Assembly: GCA_035492535.1 (NCBI GenBank)
Contig: DATJJM010000450.1
Location: 1 to 29,541 of the forward strand
Direction: 5' to 3'
Origin: JAMXLO01 sp035492535
GTDB lineage: Bacteria > Pseudomonadota > Alphaproteobacteria > Acetobacterales > Acetobacteraceae
DNA: 29,541 nt
Position 1 is the first letter of the stretch. Each line of letters starts with the position of its first letter. The notes beneath the pieces were generated by a model. It saw nothing but the letters and a program-made list of their open reading frames with translations, was not told where the DNA came from and did no database searches. Shown here piece after piece: positions 24,079-29,541 of the stretch. The translations under genes and the position numbers were made by a program.

Positions 24079-24897
24079 CTACGCCGTCGCGCCCTTCGCG
24101 GTGGATGCCAACGCCACCGATGCCTCCGAGGTCAGCAGCAGGAAGGTGAAACTCTCCTGTAGATACAAACGCACTGACGTATCGGTGTGGCTGAGATAGC
24201 CGATGGAGATATCCTGGCCGATATGCAGGTCGAAATCGCCGCCGCGCATGGTCAGCACCACGGCGCCGTCGATGGCAGGCGCCCAGACGATTTCGGTCTC
24301 AACCAGGCGCCGCACGTGCTGAAGCACCGGATAGCCGTTGTCGGTCGCTTCGGCGAGCGCCGTGTAGGGATCCGCGCCCAGCACCACGGAATAAGGTCCG
24401 TTGACGCCCGCCTGCCGCAACTGGCTCATCGCATGGGCGATGGCGTCCGGGTAGTCGCGCACATCGGCGGGCAGCGACATGACCGGATTGCTGGTGCCCT
24501 GACGGATGCCGGTGATGCCGGCGGCGGCGTAACCATCGAAGATCGCACGGTCCTCGGCGAAGGCGATCTTCTGGGCAGCGTCCTTCGCCGGTTGCCAGTC
24601 TGAATCGTTGGCCCCGCGCTCCACGTCATCGATCTGCTGGCGATCGAGTTCAAACGGAACCCGAAGCTCGACGAGCGCCTTGACGTCGCGCTGGCGGGCA
24701 ACGATGCCGTCGCCCGGCGCGGTTATGCCGCGCAGGTGACCTGTGCCGATGGCGGACAGCGCGACACCTTCAGACGCGCCCAGATCCACAACGCGCCGCC
24801 CCGCCAGGTAGCGCTTCAACGTGCGGGCGGTTTCCTCTTCGATCTGTGACCACGCCGCATCCGAGATCGGCGCAAGCTCGCGGTGCAGGTTGTTCAT
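24079..24897 (-). CDS. enc: Family 1 encapsulin shell protein
   Basis: This 272-residue protein forms an icosahedral protein shell with the HK97 phage capsid fold; relatives of this size build 60-subunit compartments. Recognisable blocks are MNNLHRELAPISDAAW and TLKRYLAGRRVVD at the N-terminus, which line the interior and bind cargo tails. They are followed by LRVPFELDRQQIDDVERGA, DSDWQPAKDAAQK, AEDRAIFDGY and the late GGDFDLHIGQDISIGYLSH. Older names are linocin M18 or bacteriocin-like peptidase; shell protein is the current view. Its ATG overlaps the stop of the upstream peroxidase gene by 4 nt (ATGA), so the two are translationally coupled and made together. Length is complete for the family, with no truncation. 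Confidence 0.96.
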   Translation of the reverse strand: MNNLHRELAPISDAAWSQIEEETARTLKRYLAGRRVVDLGASEGVALSAIGTGHLRGITAPGDGIVARQRDVKALVELRVPFELDRQQIDDVERGANDSDWQPAKDAAQKIAFAEDRAIFDGYAAAGITGIRQGTSNPVMSLPADVRDYPDAIAHAMSQLRQAGVNGPYSVVLGADPYTALAEATDNGYPVLQHVRRLVETEIVWAPAIDGAVVLTMRGGDFDLHIGQDISIGYLSHTDTSVRLYLQESFTFLLLTSEASVALASTAKGATA

Positions 24898-25961
24898 TGC
24901 TGAGACTTTCCTTTGAGGCTGCCGATGCCGAGTGAACCATCATTCGTGGGTGGCGCGGCGGGTTCGGGGGGTTGCATATCCGGTGCGCCATCGGGCGGCG
25001 CGGGGATTTCGCCATCAGCGACACGTGCGAGGAAATCCGTCGATGGCACGAAGAACAGCGTTCCGGTGACCGGGTGGCTGAAATCGAGCAGCCGGTCGTA
25101 GTTGCCTGGCGGGCGGCCGATGAACATGTTCTCCAGCATCTGCTCGATGATCCGCGGCGTCTGGCAGTAGCCGATGAAGTACGTGCCGAATTCGCCGCGC
25201 CCTGGCTGACCGAACGGCATGTTGTCGCGCACGATTTTCATCTCTTTGCCGTCCTCGACGATGACGGTGAGCGCGTTATGCGCAGAGGTCGGTTTGACCG
25301 CATCGTCCAGTTCGACGTTTTGCAGCTTCGTGCGGCCGATAATACGTTCCTGCGCCTCTGTGCCGAGGTTGTTCCAGCCAGCGATGTCGTGCAGGTATTT
25401 CTGCACGATCACGTAGCTGCCGCCGGCGAACGCAGGGTCGCTGTCGGTGATCAATGCGGCGTCGATGGCTTCCTGTTCCGTCGGGTTTTCGGTGCCGTCG
25501 ACAAAGCCGAGCAGGTCGCGGCGATCGTAATACTGGAAGCCCTGGACTTCGTCGGCGACAGCGACCGTGTCACCGAGCGCGGCCATGATCAGGGCAGCGA
25601 GTTCGAAGCAAAGGTCTGTGCGCTCGGCACGGATGTGGAACAGGACGTCGCCGGGCGTCGAGACGGCGTGGCGGGTTCCGGTGCGGATCTCGCGGAATGG
25701 ATGCAGTTCGGCAGGGCGGGGCAGGCCGAACAGGCGTTCCCATACATCCGAGCCGAAGCCCACGACGCAGGTGAGTCCGCCGTCTGGTTGGCCGAAGCCG
25801 ACGGAGCGGACCAGCGCATCGAGATCGCCGGTGACGGAACGCACCGTGTCGGCGGCGGTTGGATCGGGATTGACCGTCACCACGAGGAAGATCGCGGCCC
25901 GGGTCAACTTCCCGATCACCAATTGCGGAAGCGCCGTGGAGAGGTCGGTTGCTTGCTGCAT
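24894..25961 (-). CDS. DyP-type haem peroxidase, encapsulin cargo
   Basis: This 355-residue class B-like dye-decolorising peroxidase has catalytic Asp155 in GFVDGTENP, the proximal haem ligand His228 in SAHNALTV, and Arg245 and Asn247 in VRDNMPFG. It would use hydrogen peroxide to oxidise phenolic or other substrates. After the enzyme fold (to about 318) comes a Pro/Ala-rich linker (about 319-338) and then DGSLGIGSLKG at 341-351. That is the encapsulin targeting peptide, which docks cargo on the inner shell wall. The ATG at 25961 is preferred over a TTG at 26009 because GGTGAA lies just upstream and the family N-terminus fits. It forms a two-gene unit with the shell gene, 87 bp downstream of mtnP on the same strand. 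Confidence 0.96.
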   Translation of the reverse strand: MQQATDLSTALPQLVIGKLTRAAIFLVVTVNPDPTAADTVRSVTGDLDALVRSVGFGQPDGGLTCVVGFGSDVWERLFGLPRPAELHPFREIRTGTRHAVSTPGDVLFHIRAERTDLCFELAALIMAALGDTVAVADEVQGFQYYDRRDLLGFVDGTENPTEQEAIDAALITDSDPAFAGGSYVIVQKYLHDIAGWNNLGTEAQERIIGRTKLQNVELDDAVKPTSAHNALTVIVEDGKEMKIVRDNMPFGQPGRGEFGTYFIGYCQTPRIIEQMLENMFIGRPPGNYDRLLDFSHPVTGTLFFVPSTDFLARVADGEIPAPPDGAPDMQPPEPAAPPTNDGSLGIGSLKGKSQQ

Positions 25962-25988
25962 TACTTCACCAGGAAATCCGCAACGACT

Positions 25989-26022
25989 TGACCTCCGATA
26001 GCGCGACAAGCCTAGAACGTTT
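25989..26022 (-). promoter_or_regulatory. Weak candidate promoter for the peroxidase-encapsulin pair
   Basis: Reading leftward in the mtnP-peroxidase gap, TTGAAA, about 17 nt, then GCTATC resembles -35 and -10 boxes and lies ahead of the peroxidase ATG. The -10 match is poor. The gap of 87 bp makes a separate promoter plausible, but read-through from mtnP is equally possible. Confidence 0.2.
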
Positions 26023-26048
26023 CAATGCTATGGCGCGGGCCGATGCTG

Positions 26049-26921
26049 CTACCCCAGGACCCTCCCGGCCACCGCATCGAGTTTCGCCGCCAGCGCCGGA
26101 TCACGCATATGCGTCGCGGTGATGATCGCGTTGTCCAATGCGCGATCGCACCCCGCCGGACACAGGTCCCGAGGCTTCCCAACCTCAGGCACCACGCGCT
26201 CTACCAGAGCCCTCGCCTTGTCCGCGTTGTCCAGGAGCACGCGCACCACGGCCTCCACGGTGACGTGGTCGTGGTCTGGGTGCCAGCAGTCGAAATCCGT
26301 CACCATGGCGACGGTCGCGTAGTTCAGCTCCGCCTCGCGCGCCAGCTTCGCCTCGGGCATGTTGGTCATGCCGATGACGCTGCATCCCCAGGATCGATAC
26401 AGCTCGCTTTCAGCCTGGGTGGAGAACTGCGGGCCTTCCATCACCAGGTACGTGCCGCCTCGCGTCACCGGCAGGCCGAGGCCTCGCGCAGCTGCTTCCA
26501 GCGTATCACCCAGGCGCGAGCACACCGGATGTGCCATTGACACGTGTGCGACGATGCCCTCGCCGAAGAAACTCTTCTCGCGCGCGAAGCTGCGGTCGAT
26601 GAACTGATCGACGATGACGAAATGCCCGGGCGGCAGGCCTTCCTTCAGGCTGCCGACTGCCGACAGGGAGATCACATCAGTTACGCCAGAACGCTTCAGC
26701 GCATCGATATTGGCGCGGTAGTTGAGATGCGTCGGCGACAGCGGATGCCCTCGCCCGTGGCGCGGGAGGAAGACGCACTGCACGCCGGCCAGCCGTCCGA
26801 ACAGCAGCGCATCCGACGGCGTGCCCCAGGGCGTCTCCACCTGGCGCCACGCCTTATCCTCGAGCCCATCGATGTCGTAGATGCCCGAGCCGCCGATCAC
26901 GCCGATGACGGGTTGGATCAT
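26049..26921 (-). CDS. mtnP: S-methyl-5'-thioadenosine phosphorylase
   Basis: This 290-residue purine nucleoside phosphorylase-family enzyme splits methylthioadenosine, a polyamine-synthesis by-product, into adenine and methylthioribose 1-phosphate. Features are IGGSGIYD near residues 9-16 (phosphate loop), LPRHGRGHPLSP at about 52-63, HLNYRANIDALK at 65-76, MEGPQFSTQAES, and TDFDCWH. The two Asp of that last motif select adenine over guanine or hypoxanthine. The ATG at 26921 gives the family N-terminus MIQPVIGVIGG; a GTG two codons upstream is possible, and no strong ribosome site is seen. It follows petC on the same strand after 147 bp. In several alphaproteobacteria mtnP and apt follow petABC; apt is not present here. 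Confidence 0.95.
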   Translation of the reverse strand: MIQPVIGVIGGSGIYDIDGLEDKAWRQVETPWGTPSDALLFGRLAGVQCVFLPRHGRGHPLSPTHLNYRANIDALKRSGVTDVISLSAVGSLKEGLPPGHFVIVDQFIDRSFAREKSFFGEGIVAHVSMAHPVCSRLGDTLEAAARGLGLPVTRGGTYLVMEGPQFSTQAESELYRSWGCSVIGMTNMPEAKLAREAELNYATVAMVTDFDCWHPDHDHVTVEAVVRVLLDNADKARALVERVVPEVGKPRDLCPAGCDRALDNAIITATHMRDPALAAKLDAVAGRVLG

Positions 26922-26935
26922 TGTCACGGTCTACC

Positions 26936-26954
26936 AGCCGGTGTTGAGCCGGCT
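26936..26954. repeat. Small inverted repeat upstream of mtnP
   Basis: AGCCGG, a 7-nt loop and CCGGCT form a perfect 6-bp inverted repeat 15 nt upstream of the mtnP start. It could be a small operator or leader stem. Confidence 0.3.
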
Positions 26955-26991
26955 ATCTGCGTGTATGGGCACCTGTATGCGGTTGTCACTG

Positions 26992-27014
26992 ATGGCCGGG
27001 TCAGGCCCGGCCAT
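26992..27014. repeat. REP-like palindrome between petC and mtnP
   Basis: ATGGCCGGG, TCAGG loop, CCCGGCCAT form a perfect 9-bp stem. Palindromes built on GGCCGGG/CCCGGCC with flanking GTCA/TGAC-type ends are, from memory, widespread dispersed intergenic repeats in alphaproteobacteria. Only one copy is in this window. It starts 55 nt beyond the petC stop and may act as a 3'-end stem for the pet transcript. Confidence 0.55.
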
Positions 27015-27060
27015 GACATGGGGGTGGGGGTCGGGGTGGCGAGGCGGGCGAGGCCGTGGC
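27015..27060 (-). terminator. C-rich, G-poor transcribed tract after petC
   Basis: On the plus strand this reads as successive G-runs (27020-27024, 27026-27030, 27033-27036, 27046-27048). The pet transcript, made leftward, therefore carries a C-rich and G-poor tract just past the petC stop. Such tracts are typical Rho loading sites. Followed by the palindrome at 26992-27014, it may form a Rho-dependent terminator. Confidence 0.35.
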
Positions 27061-27068
27061 GGGTGCTA

Positions 27069-27869
27069 TCAGTGCACATCCGCCCAGACCTTGCGCTTCA
27101 CTGCGTAGGTCAGTCCGGTCATCAGCACGAAGAACAGCACCCAGCGCACGCCCATCTGCTTGCGCTCCACCATCTCCGGGTTGGCCGCCCAGGTGAGGAA
27201 CGTTGTCACGTCGTGCGCCATCTGACCGACCGAGGCATTCGTGCCGTCGGCATAGGTCACCTGGCCGTCGTGCAGTGGCGGTGGCATCGCGATCTGATGG
27301 CCGGGGAAGTATTTGTTGTAGTTCATCCCGTCCATCATCTTCATGCCGGCAGGCGGATCACTGAAGCCGGTCAGGATGGCATACAAATAATCGGGGCCAC
27401 CCTCGCGCGCGTTGGCCATGAGCGACAGATCCGGCGGCAGAGCGCCGTTATGCGCTGCGCGGTCAGCGGCCTCATTGGTGTGCGTCACGCCGATCTGGAG
27501 GGGGTTCGGCAACGGATAGGGCGACTTGAACTGATCCGCGGGTGTTGCGGGCCCATCCTTCGGCTCGCCCTGGTCGTTCAGGCCTTGCGGCACGGTGATC
27601 GAGGCGGCGATCGCCTTCACCTGCTCCGGCGTCAGGCCGATGCCGGTCAGGTCGCGATAGTGCAGGTACTCCAGCGAATGACAGACCGAGCAGACCTCGT
27701 TGTAGACCTGGAAGCCTCGCTGCGCGGAGGCCAGGTCATATGCGCCGAACAGTCCGTCGAAGCTCCAGTGCTGCGGTGGCGGGGGTGGCGCCTCTTCCTG
27801 CGCCATGGCCGGTACCGCGAGGCAGGCTGCGATCGCGCCCGCCAGCAGAAAACGCAGCGCGCGCATCAT
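27069..27869 (-). CDS. petC: Cytochrome c1 of the bc1 complex
   Basis: This 266-residue membrane-anchored cytochrome passes electrons from the Rieske protein to a soluble cytochrome c. It has a signal peptide (residues 1-23, cleavage at AMA/QEEAPPPPPQ) and the haem attachment site Cys60-SV-Cys63-His64. A likely Met ligand is in HQIAMPPPLHDG, and a C-terminal anchor helix WVLFFVLMTGLTYAVKRK lies just before the end. It stands alone rather than fused to cytochrome b. GGAGAAGG lies just upstream, and the start ATG overlaps the petB stop (ATGA); a second ATG follows at 27866. It is the last gene of petABC. Confidence 0.95.
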   Translation of the reverse strand: MMRALRFLLAGAIAACLAVPAMAQEEAPPPPPQHWSFDGLFGAYDLASAQRGFQVYNEVCSVCHSLEYLHYRDLTGIGLTPEQVKAIAASITVPQGLNDQGEPKDGPATPADQFKSPYPLPNPLQIGVTHTNEAADRAAHNGALPPDLSLMANAREGGPDYLYAILTGFSDPPAGMKMMDGMNYNKYFPGHQIAMPPPLHDGQVTYADGTNASVGQMAHDVTTFLTWAANPEMVERKQMGVRWVLFFVLMTGLTYAVKRKVWADVH

Positions 27870-29134
27870 GCCTTCTCCATCGGCTTGGCAGCTGCGCCCG
27901 AGGGCAATGGTCCCCCACCTGCCAATACCGGCCGGCTGATACTTTCGGGCAACGGCAGCGTGCGCTCCAGCTTGCCCAGCAGCGGCAGCACGACCAGAAG
28001 ATGCCCGAAGTACCACAGTGTACCGATACGGCTCAGGATCACCCAGACGCCTTCCGGCTTATGCGCACCGCACCAGCCGAGGATGATGACCCACACAACC
28101 CACACCAGCAGCAGCCACTTGTAGACTGGCCGGAACTTGGCGCTGCGCACCTTCGAGGTATCCAGCCACGGCAGCGCCAGCAGCAGCAGGATCGAGCCGA
28201 ACAGCATGCACACGCCCAGCAGCTTGTTCGGCACCGAGCGCAGGATGGCGTAGTACGGCAGGAAGTACCACTCAGGCACGATGTCCGGCGGCGTCTGGAG
28301 CGGATTGGCCGGGATGAAGTTGTTCGGATCGCCCAGCATGTTGGGTGCGAAGAACACGAACGCGGCGAAGACGCCGAGGAACACGCACAGCCCAACGCTG
28401 TCCTTGATCGTGTAGTATGGGTGGAACGGCAGCGTGTCCTGCGGCGACTTCACGTCGATGCCGAGCGGGTTGTTGGAACCCGCGATGTGCAGCGCCGCGA
28501 CATGCAGGCCCACAACCCCCACCAACACGAACGGCAGCAGGTAGTGCAGCGAGAAGAACCGGTTCAGCGTCGGATTGTCGACGCTGAAGCCGCCCCACAG
28601 CCAGGTTACGATCGGTTTTCCGACTATGGGGAAAGCGGAGAACAGGTTGGTGATGACGGTGGCGCCCCAGTAGGACATCTGCCCCCACGGCAGCACGTAT
28701 CCCATGAATGCCGTCGCCATCATGATCAGCAGGATGACCACGCCGATCATCCACAGCAGTTCGCGCGGTGCCTTGTAGGAGCCGTAATAGAGGCCGCGGA
28801 AGATGTGGATGTACGTGACGATGAAGAACATCGACGCGCCGTTCTGGTGGATATAGCGGATCAGCCACCCGTAGTTCACGTCGCGCATGATGTGCTGGAT
28901 GGAGTCGAACGCGAGGTGCGTATTCGGCTGGTAGTTCATCGCCAGGAGAATTCCGGTGGCGATCATGATCACCAGCATCACCGTCGCCAGCGCGCCGAAG
29001 TTCCAGAAGTAGTTGAAGTTCTTCGGCGTCGGAAAGACCCCGTACTCCTTCTGCATCATCGTGAAGATGGGCAGACGGGTGTCGATCCAGTTGATCAGCG
29101 GGTTGCTGATTTCGCTCTTATGCATGCCGGCCAT
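27866..29134 (-). CDS. petB: Cytochrome b of the bc1 complex
   Basis: This 422-residue integral membrane subunit of ubiquinol-cytochrome c reductase is the full-length (bacterial and mitochondrial) type with about eight helices. Haem-ligand histidines are in the second helix (RYIHQNGASMFFIVTYIHIF) and the fourth (HYLLPFVLVGVVGLHVAALH). The quinol-oxidation motif PEWY is in PDIVPEWYFLPYYAI, and GYVLPWGQMSYWGA is the conserved cd1 region. The start at 29134 gives MAGMHKSEISNPL and is preceded by GAAGGGG at 8 nt. A longer frame to 29371 is only read-through antisense to nothing and overlaps petA. It starts 16 nt after the petA stop. Confidence 0.97.
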   Translation of the reverse strand: MAGMHKSEISNPLINWIDTRLPIFTMMQKEYGVFPTPKNFNYFWNFGALATVMLVIMIATGILLAMNYQPNTHLAFDSIQHIMRDVNYGWLIRYIHQNGASMFFIVTYIHIFRGLYYGSYKAPRELLWMIGVVILLIMMATAFMGYVLPWGQMSYWGATVITNLFSAFPIVGKPIVTWLWGGFSVDNPTLNRFFSLHYLLPFVLVGVVGLHVAALHIAGSNNPLGIDVKSPQDTLPFHPYYTIKDSVGLCVFLGVFAAFVFFAPNMLGDPNNFIPANPLQTPPDIVPEWYFLPYYAILRSVPNKLLGVCMLFGSILLLLALPWLDTSKVRSAKFRPVYKWLLLVWVVWVIILGWCGAHKPEGVWVILSRIGTLWYFGHLLVVLPLLGKLERTLPLPESISRPVLAGGGPLPSGAAAKPMEKA

Positions 29135-29150
29135 CAGGCAAACCCCTTCG

Positions 29151-29541
29151 TCAGCCGATCTTGATCTTGGTGTCGGATTCGAACGCGTAGCCAGGCAGCG
29201 CGAGATTGGCGGGTGCCGGCCCGTGCCGCACGCGCCCCGACGTATCGTACTGGCTGCCGTGGCAGGGGCAGAACCAACCGCCCCAGTCGCCACGCGGATC
29301 CGTTGGCTTGTTGCCCAGCGGTACGCAGCCCAGATGCGTGCAGATGCCGACCAGCACGATCCATTGCGCATGACCTGGCTTCACGCGCTCCGAGTCGGGC
29401 TGCGGCTCGATGAGCTGCGACATCGGCGTGTCCTGCGCGGACTTGATCTCAGTTGGCGTGCGGTGCCGCACGAAGATCGGCTTGCCTTGCCACAGCACGG
29501 TGATGCCCTGGCCCTCGGCGATGGGCGTCAGTTCGACGTCC
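29151..29541 (-). CDS. petA: Rieske iron-sulfur subunit of the bc1 complex, N-terminus beyond window
   Basis: This is the C-terminal 130 residues of the Rieske protein; the twin-arginine signal and anchor helix lie beyond base 29541. It opens in frame with DVELTPIAEGQGITVLWQ, the usual stretch after the hinge. It contains both [2Fe-2S] ligand boxes, CTHLGC and CPCHGS, followed by GRVRHGPAPANLALPGYAF, the Pro-loop region. The cluster takes electrons from ubiquinol at the cytochrome b Qo site and hands them to cytochrome c1. It is first in the leftward petA-petB-petC operon. An internal GTG at 29498 gives a shorter frame but is not a real start. Confidence 0.96.
   Translation of the reverse strand, partial: DVELTPIAEGQGITVLWQGKPIFVRHRTPTEIKSAQDTPMSQLIEPQPDSERVKPGHAQWIVLVGICTHLGCVPLGNKPTDPRGDWGGWFCPCHGSQYDTSGRVRHGPAPANLALPGYAFESDTKIKIG

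Noticed and set aside
24079..24897. Reading the shell protein as a bacteriocin (linocin M18) or as a prophage capsid
   Set aside because: The neighbouring cargo with a targeting peptide and the absence of any phage genes support an encapsulin compartment.
26544..28124. Plus-strand ORF of 526 codons across mtnP and petC
   Set aside because: It crosses two real genes and a palindromic intergenic region; the product is His/Arg-rich and domain-free.
27740..29164. Long plus-strand ORF of 474 codons opposite petB and petC
   Set aside because: The product is Arg/His/Gln/Asp-rich with no hydrophobic core or family motif, and the opposite strand encodes unmistakable cytochrome b and c1. It is a GC-bias shadow.
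1..29541. CRISPR arrays, tandem repeats, insertion sequences
   Set aside because: Scanning by eye shows no regularly spaced repeats, transposase motifs or long direct repeats; the only repeats are short palindromes in gaps.

Overview
This 29.5 kb window is dense, GC-rich chromosomal DNA from an alphaproteobacterium. The gene content fits Rhodospirillales, most likely Acetobacteraceae: a fused-type cytochrome b with petABC order, the conserved gpmI/envC/ctpA/divergent-deacetylase/rppH cell-envelope cluster, glcDEF, and strong G/C at third codon positions. The lineage is an inference from gene content and style, not from a marker gene. I see no rRNA, tRNA, CRISPR array, transposase or integrase.

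Region 1 (1-6715) handles 2-hydroxy acids and D-amino acids. A truncated FAD-dependent D-amino-acid dehydrogenase faces left off the window edge. Divergent from it is a tightly packed rightward operon: D-2-hydroxyacid dehydrogenase, glcD, glcE, an 85-residue three-helix membrane protein of unknown function, glcF, and a secreted TPR protein whose start overlaps the glcF stop. Together these would oxidise glycolate or D-lactate at the membrane and interconvert 2-oxo and 2-hydroxy acids.

Region 2 (6716-13424) is mixed metabolism. A leftward pair, a glycogen-debranching-type glycosidase and a ThDP-dependent acetolactate-synthase-like enzyme, are 4 nt apart. Rightward genes follow: a small membrane protein, an enolase-superfamily sugar-acid dehydratase/racemase with an altered Lys motif, and a LysE/RhtB exporter. 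A leftward VOC-fold protein closes the region.

Region 3 (13563-19511) is the envelope cluster: gpmI, an EnvC-like M23 protein, a CtpA-type S41 protease, a divergent polysaccharide deacetylase and rppH. Both the LytM domain and the deacetylase domain have lost residues expected for catalysis, so they look like regulatory pseudoenzymes.

Region 4 (19512-23447) is accessory: a DMT-family exporter with a broken upstream ORF, a 453-bp gene-poor gap, a dienelactone hydrolase followed by a strong 12-bp hairpin, and a GT39-type membrane glycosyltransferase.

Region 5 (23523-26009) holds the most striking system. After an RlpA-like protein comes a leftward pair: a DyP-type peroxidase and a family 1 encapsulin shell protein overlapping by 4 nt. 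The peroxidase ends in a proline-rich linker and a clear encapsulin targeting peptide, so this is a complete peroxidase-loaded protein nanocompartment.

Region 6 (26049-29541) is leftward petA (partial), petB and petC for the cytochrome bc1 complex, then mtnP. Between petC and mtnP are a C-rich transcribed strand and a 9-bp palindromic repeat that may end the pet transcript.
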